Under the pieces are notes generated by a model, which had not been told where the DNA came from, did not search any database, and was given only the letters and a program-made list of their open reading frames with translations. From NCBI RefSeq assembly GCF_017745095.1, contig NZ_JAGHZZ010000004.1, positions 310,001 through 374,000 on the forward strand: a stretch of DNA of 64,000 nt, read 5' to 3'. Position 1 is the first letter of the stretch. Each line of letters starts with the position of its first letter. The stretch comes from Sporocytophaga sp. (GTDB lineage: Bacteria; Bacteroidota; Bacteroidia; Cytophagales; Cytophagaceae). This document shows, in pieces, positions 18,783-28,051 of this stretch. Made by a program: the position numbers and the translations under genes.

Positions 18783-20819
18783 TTATTCTACTCTTTTTCC
18801 TGAAAATTTTACAATTAATATGATTAGAGTTGTACCAAGGCCCAGATTAAAGAACCAGTGAAAATTTATAAGGCTGAAAAAAAAGACCAATATACTTATT
18901 AGAGCAATTGTTGCTGCATAAGGTAATTGTGTCTTAATATGTTGAATATGATTGCAGTCTGATGCTATAGAACTCATAATTGTAGAGTCTGAAACAGGAG
19001 AACAATGAATGCCAAATACAGATCCACTTAAAATTGTTGCAATTACATTATAGGTAACGCTTTCTGTATCAGATACTGAAAGTCCGGAAGATGCCGAAAT
19101 CATCCAACTCACGGGTACGAGCAATGGGTATAAGATTGCCATGGCTCCCCAGACTGATCCTGTAGAAAAAGCAAAAGTTGCGGCTAGTAGAAAACTAACA
19201 ATTGGAAGTAGACTAGGCTTAATATTTCCTGTTATCACTGAGGAAAGGTATTCTGTTGCATGAAGATCTTCTGTGATTTCTGCAAGTGACCATGAAAAAA
19301 TCAGAATTATTATTGCTGATAGCATAACCCGAAAACCATGAATCATGATTTCTGTAGTCCTTTTTAAAGATATATTTTTATGTAATAAAGTTAATAGAAA
19401 AGCAGTCAGGAGACTTGAAAATGAGGACCAAAGTAATGCAATATAAAAGTCGCCATTGCCAAATAATTCCCCGAGTTTTTGAAAAAAGCTGATATTCTTG
19501 TTATCAAAGTCATACAAATATTTCCAAACAGTTGATAAATTTTGACTGGTTATAGGGATACCTTTGCCCAGCATTTTTTGATATATGTTTTCCGTCCCTG
19601 TAACAATTAATCCCGCAATAGCTGTGATGAAAAGTACTATTAACGGAAATGCTGCATTGATCCATTTGCCTCCGTTTTGGGATTCGGGATGTAAAATTTC
19701 CACAATATCTCTTTCTATATTTTTTTCAATGGATTTATCATTTTGTTCATTCTTAATGCCTGCGCTGCGTGCACTTACCTCTGCATCGGCCATTTTGTTG
19801 AAATCTTTTTTAGATACTATTAAGGCAAAAGTTAGTATCAGCATAAAGATTGGATAATAGGCGTATTGTAAAGATTTAAAAAAAATGGAAAATGCAGAAT
19901 TGCCCAACCTAAGGTATGATGCTGCATCGTGGACATAAACCATTTCAGCTCCAGTCCATGTTGTGAAGAAGGCTAAAGAGGCTGCAGAGGCAGCCGTTGT
20001 GCTTACAATAAAAGCTAGCTTTTCTCTTGAGACTTTGTATTTGTCTGTAATTGGCCTCATTGTATTTCCTACAATGAGAATGTTGACGTAGTTGTCAAAA
20101 AAAATGGATAGGCTCAGAAAAAGAGTGGTTAGTTGTGCACTTCTTGAGGAGTGTGCAATAGCAGAAATTTTGTTAACTAATCCCGTTAATCCCCCATTTT
20201 TGGCAATGAGAGCAATCATTCCCCCCACCATAAATGCGAAGGAAATAAGCGAAAGATGTTTACCGTCTCTCAAAACTTCCAGTATGTAAGAGTCTATTAC
20301 TCTTAAAAAAGCTGGAATCACATTTGAAAATTCAAATCCCATTAATAGTAGCACCCCAACAAAAACACTCAGAAATAATGATGTAATGACTTCATGGAAA
20401 ATCAGTGATAAGGCTATTGCCAGTAATGGAGGAATAATACTCAGCCAATCAGGTAGGTGCCTAATTTTAATACTATAAAGAGTCGTCTGATTCTGAGGTT
20501 TAAAGGTAATTTCACTCGATTTAAATAAGGTGGTGGTGTATAAAGCTTTACCTTCAATAAATTCCAGTACTTTGAGTTCTTTATCAATATAAAAGCCGAT
20601 CTTTCCATTAAAGGTGGAGTCAGGAGTACCCTTATTATTTAGTCTGACTATTTGAATTTCAGCAAATTCATCTCCAATTATATAATTTGGAGCGGAAAAC
20701 TTAAAATCCGTTTTTGCGTACAATTCGGATGTTATAGGAGAGAGGACAAAAAAAGAGATTATAAGAAGAAATAATCCTCTCACAATTATCAGGTTTTTAT
20801 TAAAATAATAGTCCCGCAA
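18783..20819 (-). CDS. NhaC-type Na+/H+ antiporter with an N-terminal extracytoplasmic domain
   Basis: A 678-residue protein. Residues about 125-678 form a polytopic antiporter of the NhaC family (FFDNYVNILIVGNTMRPITDK, SLAFFTTWTGAEMVYVHDAASYL, FSTGSVWGAMAILYPLLVPVSW, FGIHCSPVSDSTIMSS), which exchanges sodium for protons across the inner membrane. Ahead of it are a signal-like helix and about 95 residues of beta-rich sequence (KTDFKFSAPNYIIGDEFAEIQIVRLNNKGTPDS...) predicted outside the membrane. A basic/acidic loop (about 325-370) interrupts the helices. Translation apparently starts at TTG (20819); a GTG at 20783 would give a cleaner signal peptide and is a good alternative. Confidence 0.88.
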   Translation of the reverse strand: MRDYYFNKNLIIVRGLFLLIISFFVLSPITSELYAKTDFKFSAPNYIIGDEFAEIQIVRLNNKGTPDSTFNGKIGFYIDKELKVLEFIEGKALYTTTLFKSSEITFKPQNQTTLYSIKIRHLPDWLSIIPPLLAIALSLIFHEVITSLFLSVFVGVLLLMGFEFSNVIPAFLRVIDSYILEVLRDGKHLSLISFAFMVGGMIALIAKNGGLTGLVNKISAIAHSSRSAQLTTLFLSLSIFFDNYVNILIVGNTMRPITDKYKVSREKLAFIVSTTAASAASLAFFTTWTGAEMVYVHDAASYLRLGNSAFSIFFKSLQYAYYPIFMLILTFALIVSKKDFNKMADAEVSARSAGIKNEQNDKSIEKNIERDIVEILHPESQNGGKWINAAFPLIVLFITAIAGLIVTGTENIYQKMLGKGIPITSQNLSTVWKYLYDFDNKNISFFQKLGELFGNGDFYIALLWSSFSSLLTAFLLTLLHKNISLKRTTEIMIHGFRVMLSAIIILIFSWSLAEITEDLHATEYLSSVITGNIKPSLLPIVSFLLAATFAFSTGSVWGAMAILYPLLVPVSWMISASSGLSVSDTESVTYNVIATILSGSVFGIHCSPVSDSTIMSSIASDCNHIQHIKTQLPYAATIALISILVFFFSLINFHWFFNLGLGTTLIILIVKFSGKRVE

Positions 20820-20856
20820 TGTATCCTATTTTTTTAATAAACCGTTTTAGAACACA

Positions 20857-21531
20857 ATGGTTAGCAATAATATGTCTTTTTTGTCAGAGGAAATAATGAA
20901 TGATAGAAATATCAATTATTACAATAGGTTGGGAGTCAATACTCTTAAAGAACTAGCAGTAAAAGGTGGATTTGCGGATTACCCGGATCTTTGGATGGTA
21001 AACTCAAGTCTTAAAAATGCCAATGCTATTCTGGAAATTGGTGCAGGATATGGAAGATGTATTGATTTTCTGATGAAAAATAAATTTCAGGGACAAATTA
21101 TTGCTCTTGAAAAAAGTCCAGTTTTATTTGACTACTTGACTGAAACATACAAAAATGTAGAAGTTGTATTTGGCGACATTAAAACTTATTCCATGGATGG
21201 AAAGGTTGATGTGGCATTATGGATGTGGTCCGGTATTATAGACTTTTCATTGGATGAACAAAAGAATTGTATACGCAAAGTAGAAGGTTTTCTCAATAAA
21301 GGTGGAAAGCTGGTAATAGATGTGCCTAAGATTGGTTTTCAGACTTTTGCTCAGCATTTGGATAAACAAAGACTTCATATTTCAAATGAATATGGTACTC
21401 TGGATTGTTACATCCCGTCGTTTTCTGAAATTGAAAAAATAGGAAAGGAAGCTGGTTTCAGTGTAGCTGAAGAAATTCACTACAAGACTACAACATTAAA
21501 AGAACGGACGATCTATATTCTTACTAAATAA
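20857..21531 (+). CDS. Class I SAM-dependent methyltransferase
   Basis: A 224-residue cytoplasmic protein with a Rossmann-type methyltransferase core. Motif I is ILEIGAGYGRCIDFL (about 59-73), the acidic residue at the end of strand 2 is in ALEKSP (about 83-88), and motif II/III fits VVFGDIKTYSMDGKVDVALWMWSGI (about 103-127). Substrate cannot be predicted. Start codons at 20857, 20872 and 20896 are all possible; the first is kept because nothing excludes it. It is divergent from the antiporter gene with only 37 bp between starts and ends at a strong terminator shared with mdh. Confidence 0.8.
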   Translation: MVSNNMSFLSEEIMNDRNINYYNRLGVNTLKELAVKGGFADYPDLWMVNSSLKNANAILEIGAGYGRCIDFLMKNKFQGQIIALEKSPVLFDYLTETYKNVEVVFGDIKTYSMDGKVDVALWMWSGIIDFSLDEQKNCIRKVEGFLNKGGKLVIDVPKIGFQTFAQHLDKQRLHISNEYGTLDCYIPSFSEIEKIGKEAGFSVAEEIHYKTTTLKERTIYILTK

Positions 21532-21560
21532 AAAAAACCCGGTTAAAGCCGGGTTTTTTT
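21531..21560. terminator. Bidirectional terminator between methyltransferase gene and mdh
   Basis: A 12-bp stem AAAAAAACCCGG / CCGGGTTTTTTT (21531-21542 with 21549-21560) with loop TTAAAG directly follows the methyltransferase stop and lies 14 bp from the mdh stop. It should work on both strands. Confidence 0.9.
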
Positions 21561-21574
21561 ATTTATAAATGCAA

Positions 21575-22513
21575 TTAAGCTTTAGCAGGCATGTTGTCTA
21601 ACACGTTCATAACTTCTTTCACGTGTTTTCTTGAAGTTTGAAGTAACTCCATTTCTTCGCTGTTTAATTTAAGCTCGATTACTCTCTCGATACCGTTTTT
21701 ACCTAAAACAGCAGGAACGCCAAGGTAGCAGTCATTAATGCCGTATTCACCTTCAAGTTTGATACATACAGGAAGAATTCTCTTCTGATCTTTCACAATG
21801 GCCTCAACCATTTGTGCTGCAGCAGAACCTGGTGCATACCAAGCTGAAGTTCCCATCAGTTTTACAAGCTCTCCACCACCATTTTTAGTTCTTTCTATGA
21901 TTGCATCAAGTTTGTCTTTAGCAACAAGTTCTGTAACTGGGATACCACCTACAGTAGTATATCTTGGAAGTGGAACCATAGTATCTCCGTGTCCACCAAG
22001 AAGCATTCCTTGGATTTCTTTCGGAGAGCATTTGATTTCGTCAGCAAGGAAAGCTCTGTATCTTGCAGTATCAAGGATACCAGCCATACCAATAACTTTG
22101 TTTCTTGGAAGTTTAGATGCAAGGTGAGCGCAATAAGTCATTACATCCAGAGGATTGGATACAACTATGATTATTGCATTCGGAGAGTATTTTACAACGT
22201 TTTCTGTAACAGATTGAACGATGCCAGCATTGGTAGAGATAAGATCATCCCTTGTCATACCTGGTTTTCTTGGAAGACCAGAAGTAATTACTACCACTTC
22301 CGAACCAGCAGTTCTGGAGTAGTCGTTAGTTACACCAACTGTTTTCGAATCGTAAACATTGATCGGTGCTTTCTGCCAAATATCAAGTGCTTTACCTTCT
22401 GCGAAGCCTTCTTTGATATCTAGAAGAACGATTTCATTTGCTATCTCACGATATGCTAAAACATCGGCACAGGTTGCTCCCACGTTACCTGCTCCTACTA
22501 CTGTTACTTTCAT
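21575..22513 (-). CDS. mdh: Malate dehydrogenase
   Basis: NAD-dependent oxidation of malate to oxaloacetate in the citric acid cycle. The 312 residues carry the dinucleotide motif GAGNVG (7-12), the malate-specific arginines in GLPRKPGMTRDD (R82 and R88), the conserved VSNPLDVMT (118-126), and the catalytic His175 in GGHGDTMVP. It belongs to the lactate-dehydrogenase-like group of MDHs typical of Bacteroidota and Chlorobi. It is a single-gene unit, ending at the shared terminator downstream. Confidence 0.97.
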   Translation of the reverse strand: MKVTVVGAGNVGATCADVLAYREIANEIVLLDIKEGFAEGKALDIWQKAPINVYDSKTVGVTNDYSRTAGSEVVVITSGLPRKPGMTRDDLISTNAGIVQSVTENVVKYSPNAIIIVVSNPLDVMTYCAHLASKLPRNKVIGMAGILDTARYRAFLADEIKCSPKEIQGMLLGGHGDTMVPLPRYTTVGGIPVTELVAKDKLDAIIERTKNGGGELVKLMGTSAWYAPGSAAAQMVEAIVKDQKRILPVCIKLEGEYGINDCYLGVPAVLGKNGIERVIELKLNSEEMELLQTSRKHVKEVMNVLDNMPAKA

Positions 22514-22608
22514 AGTAAAATATGATTTTTTAGTTAATGATTATAAACTAGGCGTGTAAATTTATCCAAAGTATGTCAATATTAAAATGTTTTTTACCAA
22601 AAATGACC

Positions 22609-23937
22609 TTAGGATAGAGGATTGACTGTGATTTTTAGAGCATCTTTTGAATCTGCTCTGATTTTGAACCTTTCGTCAATCCGCATACCAATGATCCAGA
22701 CAATTTTATCATCACTGGTAATCACTAAAGTATTATCCTTTTGAAGTAAAGGTGTTTTTCTGTCAATCAAAAAATCACTTACTTTTTTGAAGTTTTTCAT
22801 TCCCAAAGGAATAAATCGATCTCCAGGTAACCAATTTCTAACTACAAGCGGGAATTCAAGAGCAGCCCAATCAAGATGAGCTGTATACCTATCTGAATGG
22901 ACATCAAACTCATTTGTATTAATTTTGTTCAGCGAAAATGAAAAATTCCTGAAAGTAAAACTATTAAGCTGTTCGCTTATCTTAAATTCCTCAGCAGGGT
23001 CCGATTCTCTAAGATGCTTAAGCAGTAAAGACTGTCTGTCAACATTCAAAACAAAAGTTTTAGAATAGTATAGACTTCCGGTAGTCTTGGTATTTAAAAG
23101 ATTTACGGAATCCTTATAGGTAAAACCAAATTCGCTGAGCAGTTCGCTTAAAACTATGGCTGGTTCTGGTTCTGAGAGAACAATATTCAGGTCAATTCTG
23201 ATGTCGGGTCCTTTGAAAGAAAAAGATCTTGATTTAATTTCATTAACCTTGGATTTGAAAAAATGTGCAACAGCACGAATTTTTTCAGTACTTTCAAAAG
23301 CAGTCTGTTCCAGGCTAGGATTGATCTCTTTCAGAACCGGAATAACTTTATGTCTGATAAGATTTCTGTAATACTTTGTAGAAGCATTTGAAATATCTTC
23401 TCTCCATTCAAGATTATTTTCCAGAACAAAAGCATCTATTTCTTCTCTTTGACAAAAGAGGAGCGGCCTGATTATTTCTCCGTTGCGGGGTTGTATTCCC
23501 TGCAATCCTGCATACCCTGTGCCTCTTGTAAGGTTAAGTAATATTGTTTCGAATACATCATTCAAATGATGAGCAGTGGCAATAGAATCGAAGCCTTTTT
23601 CAGAAGCAAGTTTTCTGAACCAGGCATATCTCAAATCTCTTGCAGCCATTTGAATGCTAATTCTGTTATCTTTGGCGAATGTTTCCGTTTCAAATCGTTG
23701 GGAAAAAAACGGAACCTTATAGTGAGTTGCAAGTTTTCTGACAAACTCTTCATCCAGATCAGAGTCAATTCCTCTTAGCTGGAAGTTGCAGTGCGCTATT
23801 CCAAAGTTTATTCCGGCCAAATGTAAAAGTTCACACATGGTCACACTGTCTTTACCTCCGCTAACAGCAGCCAAAACATTTGCTGATTCGGAGATGAGCT
23901 GATGTCTGGAGATAAATTGGCGGAATCTTTGTAACAT
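22609..23937 (-). CDS. tilS: tRNA(Ile)-lysidine synthetase
   Basis: TilS converts C34 of the CAU-anticodon tRNA-Ile to lysidine using ATP and lysine, changing both its amino-acid identity and codon reading; it is essential in most bacteria. The N-type ATP pyrophosphatase motif SGGKDS lies at residues 26-31 of the 442-residue product, followed by AHCNFQLRGIDSDLDEEFV and the HHLNDVFETILLNLTRGTG segment. The C-terminal substrate-binding domain carries LPGDRFIPLGM and KKVSDFLIDRKTP. The ATG at 23937 is chosen over an upstream one (23985) whose added residues are not family-like and would overlap the divergent gene's leader. Confidence 0.93.
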   Translation of the reverse strand: MLQRFRQFISRHQLISESANVLAAVSGGKDSVTMCELLHLAGINFGIAHCNFQLRGIDSDLDEEFVRKLATHYKVPFFSQRFETETFAKDNRISIQMAARDLRYAWFRKLASEKGFDSIATAHHLNDVFETILLNLTRGTGYAGLQGIQPRNGEIIRPLLFCQREEIDAFVLENNLEWREDISNASTKYYRNLIRHKVIPVLKEINPSLEQTAFESTEKIRAVAHFFKSKVNEIKSRSFSFKGPDIRIDLNIVLSEPEPAIVLSELLSEFGFTYKDSVNLLNTKTTGSLYYSKTFVLNVDRQSLLLKHLRESDPAEEFKISEQLNSFTFRNFSFSLNKINTNEFDVHSDRYTAHLDWAALEFPLVVRNWLPGDRFIPLGMKNFKKVSDFLIDRKTPLLQKDNTLVITSDDKIVWIIGMRIDERFKIRADSKDALKITVNPLS

Positions 23938-23985
23938 ATTAGAAAAATTGCTTTTTTGATTAATTTTGGTGAGATAAATATACAA

Positions 23986-25497
23986 ATGAGATATTGCTTA
24001 TATCTGATTTTTCTGCTGCTTTTTATTCCCGATCTAGTAAATGCGCAGGGAAAAATAGACCTTGTCCAGGCAAGAGAACTGGAAGGTATTACAGTTAATG
24101 GTGTTAACATCAGGAGATTAAAAGGGGATGTAATTTTTAAACAACAGGGCACATACCTTTACTGTGACTCTGCTTATCAGAATCCCAAAAATAATTCTAT
24201 TGAGGCTTTTGGAAATGTCCGCATGAATCAGGGTGATACGGTCAACCTTACCTGCCGCAATCTTCTTTATGAAGGAAATACCAAAAAGACTATTGCCAAA
24301 AGGAATGTAGTTCTGAAAGATAAAACAATGACACTTTTTACTGATATTCTTCATTATGACGTTTCTGCGAGAAGAGCTTTTTATCCTAATGGAGGTACCA
24401 TCAAAGATGAGAAAAGTACATTAACGAGTAGGGAAGGCTATTACAATTTAGGAGAGAAAGTATTTAATTTCCGGAGGGATGTAAGGGTTGTGAACCCATC
24501 ACAAAATTTTGTACTTACTACTGATAGTTTGGATTATAATTCTTATACCAATATTGCCTATTTCAAAGGCCCTACTAAGATCATTTCTCCTGATGGTGTG
24601 GTGGTTACAACAGAAGGTGAATATAACATTATGAGCAAAGTGACTGCAACAAAAGAAAGATCCAATGTGCAGTCCGGTAATTTTGACATAGAGGCAGACA
24701 ACCTGGATTATGATGAAAGGCAAGGTAATGGAATTGCGAGAGGTAATGTAATTTTAAGAAGCCCGAAAGATAGTGTACAAATACTTGGAGAAAGGGCCAA
24801 TTACTGGAGTAGAAGGGGAACCTCTAAGGTGTTTGGAAATCCGGTCATGAAAAATTATTCAGGAGGTGATACCCTGTTTCTTTCAGCAGATACATTAATT
24901 TCTCTTGATTATCCTGAGAAAAAGATTAAGAAACTCATTGCCTATAAGCATACCAAAATTTTCCGTCATGATCTTCAAGGAAAATGTGATTCGTTAGTAT
25001 ATGATTTTGCAGATTCTACGATTTATTTTTTTGGAGATCCTGTATTGTGGAGTGAAAAAAATCAGATTGTAGCAGACTCTATCAATATTCTTTTAGTCAA
25101 TAATAAAGTTTCAAAGATGAATATGAAGGTTAATGCATTTATGGCTTCCATTGATAGTCTTGAAAATTATAATCAGGTAAAAGGTAAGAAAATGGTGGCT
25201 CACTTTACTGAAAACAAAATTCAAAAAGTTGATGTCAATGGAAATGGAGAAAGTTTGTATTTCGCTCTGGAAGGAGACACTGTTTTAATAGGAATGAATA
25301 AAGTAGTTTGTAGTGATCTAATCGTCAGATTTAAAGAAGCTAAGGTAAATACCATATCATTTATTAAAAGTCCAGACGCCAAATTTATTCCACCTCACGA
25401 AATATTAGAACCTGATACCAGGTTAAAAGGCTTTGTTTGGAGAGGTAAAGAAAGACCTTCTAAAAAAGATGTTTTAGGAGTACGATATGTCAATTAG
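23986..25497 (+). CDS. LptA/OstA-like periplasmic protein
   Basis: From the ATG at 23986 the protein is 503 residues: a signal peptide (MRYCLYLIFLLLFIPDLVNAQ), then repeated beta-strand units of the OstA/LptA jelly-roll type (for example GDVIFKQQGTYLYCDSAYQNPKNNSIEAFGNVRM, then later YDERQGNGIARGNVILRSPKDSV). This fold carries lipopolysaccharide across the periplasm in LptA and the N-terminus of LptD. The Bacteroidota protein is much longer than E. coli LptA (185 residues), as other members in this phylum are. Only 48 bp separate it from tilS; a TAATTTTG at 23961-23968 could be its -7 element. It is followed by bamD, another outer-membrane assembly gene. Confidence 0.82.
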   Translation: MRYCLYLIFLLLFIPDLVNAQGKIDLVQARELEGITVNGVNIRRLKGDVIFKQQGTYLYCDSAYQNPKNNSIEAFGNVRMNQGDTVNLTCRNLLYEGNTKKTIAKRNVVLKDKTMTLFTDILHYDVSARRAFYPNGGTIKDEKSTLTSREGYYNLGEKVFNFRRDVRVVNPSQNFVLTTDSLDYNSYTNIAYFKGPTKIISPDGVVVTTEGEYNIMSKVTATKERSNVQSGNFDIEADNLDYDERQGNGIARGNVILRSPKDSVQILGERANYWSRRGTSKVFGNPVMKNYSGGDTLFLSADTLISLDYPEKKIKKLIAYKHTKIFRHDLQGKCDSLVYDFADSTIYFFGDPVLWSEKNQIVADSINILLVNNKVSKMNMKVNAFMASIDSLENYNQVKGKKMVAHFTENKIQKVDVNGNGESLYFALEGDTVLIGMNKVVCSDLIVRFKEAKVNTISFIKSPDAKFIPPHEILEPDTRLKGFVWRGKERPSKKDVLGVRYVN

Positions 25498-25623
25498 TAA
25501 GATAGATTCGTTATATTCAGAAATTTAGAATTCTAATAATTTTCGGCGTTCAATTGGCTGGAAAATTAATTTGGATTGAAATAATTAGAAGAAAAAGCAT
25601 ATTTTGTTTACTTTTACGGTCTT

Positions 25624-26427
25624 ATGAAGTTAGGTTTTGCTAAAAGTCTTTTGTTGGGATTGTTGATTTTACTGTCTTCATGCAGTGAGTTTCAGCGAGT
25701 TCAAAAAAGTTCAGACGTCAACAAAAAGCTGGAGGCTGCGCTGAAATATTATGAGAAAAAGGATAATTACAAAGCCAATGTCCTTTTAGAAGAAATCATG
25801 CCTTTGTTAAAAGGCCGACCTGAAGCTGAAAAAGCACAATTTGTATTTGCCAATACTTATTTTAATGATAAGCAGTATATCATGAGCAGCTATTACTTTA
25901 AGGATTTGTATGAAACTTATCCAAGAAGTGAATATGCGGAAGAAAGTATGTATATGCATGTAAAGTCTCTTTACATGGACAGTCCTTCCTACAAACTTGA
26001 TCAGGGAAATACCGATGAGGCAATGCAGACAATTCAGATGTTTGGCGTGAAATATCCTCAAAGCAGTCATATGGAAGAGGTGAACAGTATGACTGATGAA
26101 CTAAATGCGAAAACAGAGTACAAGGCATTTGAAAACGCAAAACTCTATTATAAGATTGGCATTTATAAATCAGCTGTTGTAAGTCTTGGAACTTTTCTAG
26201 ATAGGTATCCTTCTGGTAAATTTGCAGAAGAAGCTACGTTTATACAGTTTCAGGCACAATATAATTTAGCTAAGCACAGTGTATTGAGATTGCAAAGAGA
26301 AAGATATAATACAGCGCTTGAATTTTATTATGGGTTTATCGATAGATTCCCTGAAAGCAAATTCAAAAAAGAGGCTGAAGAGTTATATGATAGGATTACA
26401 GAACGTTTAAAGAATTTTCAAAGCTAA
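25624..26427 (+). CDS. bamD: Outer membrane assembly lipoprotein BamD
   Basis: BamD is the essential lipoprotein partner of BamA in inserting beta-barrel proteins into the outer membrane. The 267-residue product has a lipoprotein signal ending LLILLSSC (lipobox Cys near residue 20) and five TPR-like helical pairs, such as KANVLLEEIMPLLKGRPEAEKAQFVFANTYFNDKQYIMSSYYFKDLYETYPRSEYAEESMYM. Length is typical. Its stop codon overlaps the start of the next gene by one base (TAATG), so bamD and the omega-like gene are translationally coupled. Confidence 0.93.
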   Translation: MKLGFAKSLLLGLLILLSSCSEFQRVQKSSDVNKKLEAALKYYEKKDNYKANVLLEEIMPLLKGRPEAEKAQFVFANTYFNDKQYIMSSYYFKDLYETYPRSEYAEESMYMHVKSLYMDSPSYKLDQGNTDEAMQTIQMFGVKYPQSSHMEEVNSMTDELNAKTEYKAFENAKLYYKIGIYKSAVVSLGTFLDRYPSGKFAEEATFIQFQAQYNLAKHSVLRLQRERYNTALEFYYGFIDRFPESKFKKEAEELYDRITERLKNFQS

Positions 26428-26756
26428 TGAACAATAAAGCAAAAGTTACTACTATTCCATCGTCAATAGTGACGAGAGATCTTGAAAAGTTATCTGCACC
26501 TACGGGAAATATTTATGAATCACTAGTGGTTGTGGCAAAGAGATCAAGACAAATTTCTTCAAAAGTAAAAGAAGAATTGAATAACAAATTGGCTGATTTT
26601 GCTTCTACAGTTGATAATCTTGAAGAAATCTTTGAAAACAGAGAGCAGATAGAGATTTCCAAGTTCTACGAAAGAATGCCAAAACCAACTAATATGGCTA
26701 TCGAAGAGTTTTTCGAAGGAAAAATTCATTTCAGAAAGCCTAACGAAGAGAAATAA
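26427..26756 (+). CDS. rpoZ: RNA polymerase omega subunit (Rpb6-like)
   Basis: The Bacteroidota form of the omega subunit, which binds beta' and helps core assembly. The 109-residue protein shows the Rpb6/omega pattern SIVTRDLEKLSAPTGNIYESLVVVAKRSRQISSKVKEELN (about 13-52), where the helix with AKRSRQI corresponds to the conserved ARRARQL of E. coli omega. The C-terminal half (about 60-109) is a lineage-specific extension. It starts one base inside the bamD stop codon and is followed by coaBC, a gene order conserved in this phylum. Confidence 0.85.
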   Translation: MNNKAKVTTIPSSIVTRDLEKLSAPTGNIYESLVVVAKRSRQISSKVKEELNNKLADFASTVDNLEEIFENREQIEISKFYERMPKPTNMAIEEFFEGKIHFRKPNEEK

Positions 26757-26765
26757 TTTATGTGA

Positions 26766-27980
26766 ATGATGCTTCGCGGAAAAAAAGTTATACTTGGTGT
26801 TTGCGGGAGCATTGCGGCATATAAAGCAGCTTTATTAACAAGACAATTGATAAAAGAAGGAGCAGAGGTTCAGGTAATACTGACACCCTCTGCTTCTTCT
26901 TTTATTGGGCCACTTACATTTTCAACACTTACCGGAAAGCCTGTCTATAATTCTTTAATCAGGAATGATGCGGGAGAGTGGAATAATCATGTAGATCTTG
27001 CCTTGTGGGCAGATCTAATTCTTATAGCACCGGCCACCGCAAATACAATTTCCAAGTTGGCTAATGGTGTATGCGATAACCTCCTAACAGCAGTTTATCT
27101 TAGTGCAAAGTGTCCTGTAATGTTCGCTCCGGCAATGGATCTGGATATGTACCGGCATCCGGCTACCAAGGCTAATATTGAAAAGCTTAAATCCTATAGC
27201 AATATTATTATTGATGCCGAATTCGGATTTTTAGCAAGTGGCCTTGAAGGAGAAGGGCGTTTAGCCGAGCCTGAACATATTACAGATTTTGTAAAAAGAT
27301 ATTTTCAGAAAAATACCCAGCTAGCAGGGAGGAAAATAGTGGTTACAGCAGGACCAACCTATGAACCACTCGATCCAGTAAGGTTTATTAGCAATCATTC
27401 AACCGGAAAAATGGGTTATGAAATTGCTCATCAGCTTGATCAATTGGGAGCTTCTGTCACTTTGATATCAGGTCCTACAGCACTAAAATCTCCTTCTGAT
27501 TCTGTTAAATTAATGAAAGTGCAAAAGGCCGAGGAAATGTATAATGCGGTGATGACAAATGTTCCGGATGCAGATGCTATAATACTTTCAGCAGCTGTGG
27601 CAGATTATACTCCGAAAGAAGTTGCATTACAGAAGATCAAAAAGAAAGATGGAGAACTGAGCATAGACCTGATAAAAACCAAAGATATTGCGGCAGCAGT
27701 TGGGGCTAACAAAAAAACAGGCCAGGTATTGGTTGGATTTGCTTTAGAAACTGAAAATGAAATTCAGAATGCTTCAGTGAAGCTTGCAAATAAAAACCTT
27801 GATTTTATCGTACTTAATTCTCTTAGAGATGACGGAGCAGGTTTTGGATTCGATACCAATAAGGTAACATTTATTGATAAATACAATATGGTGCAGACTT
27901 TTGAGTTAAAAAGTAAGAAAGAAGTTGCTTCTGATATCATCAGTGAGTTGCTGAAGCATCTGGATCTTAAAAAGAAATAA
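26766..27980 (+). CDS. coaBC: Bifunctional phosphopantothenoylcysteine synthetase/decarboxylase
   Basis: CoaBC carries out two steps of coenzyme A synthesis: ligation of cysteine to 4'-phosphopantothenate (CoaB, C-terminal) and flavin-dependent decarboxylation (CoaC, N-terminal). In the 404 residues the CoaC half has GVCGSIAAYKA (about 11-21), the active-site His in NHVDLALWAD (about 76), and PATANTISKLANGVCDNLL (about 91-109). The CoaB half begins near 188 with VVTAGPTYEPLDPVRFISNHSTGKMG. Start at 26766 or the adjacent ATG at 26769 makes no functional difference. It follows the omega gene by 9 bp. Confidence 0.95.
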   Translation: MMLRGKKVILGVCGSIAAYKAALLTRQLIKEGAEVQVILTPSASSFIGPLTFSTLTGKPVYNSLIRNDAGEWNNHVDLALWADLILIAPATANTISKLANGVCDNLLTAVYLSAKCPVMFAPAMDLDMYRHPATKANIEKLKSYSNIIIDAEFGFLASGLEGEGRLAEPEHITDFVKRYFQKNTQLAGRKIVVTAGPTYEPLDPVRFISNHSTGKMGYEIAHQLDQLGASVTLISGPTALKSPSDSVKLMKVQKAEEMYNAVMTNVPDADAIILSAAVADYTPKEVALQKIKKKDGELSIDLIKTKDIAAAVGANKKTGQVLVGFALETENEIQNASVKLANKNLDFIVLNSLRDDGAGFGFDTNKVTFIDKYNMVQTFELKSKKEVASDIISELLKHLDLKKK

Positions 27981-28051
27981 TAGTCGACATTTCATAATAG
28001 AAAATTCAGTAACATATATAGTTTTTTGCTGTAATTCCCCACTTTAGAAAT

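Noticed and set aside
21989-22423. 144-codon plus-strand frame opposite mdh
   Set aside because: It is a shadow of the well-supported malate dehydrogenase gene and has no recognisable domain.
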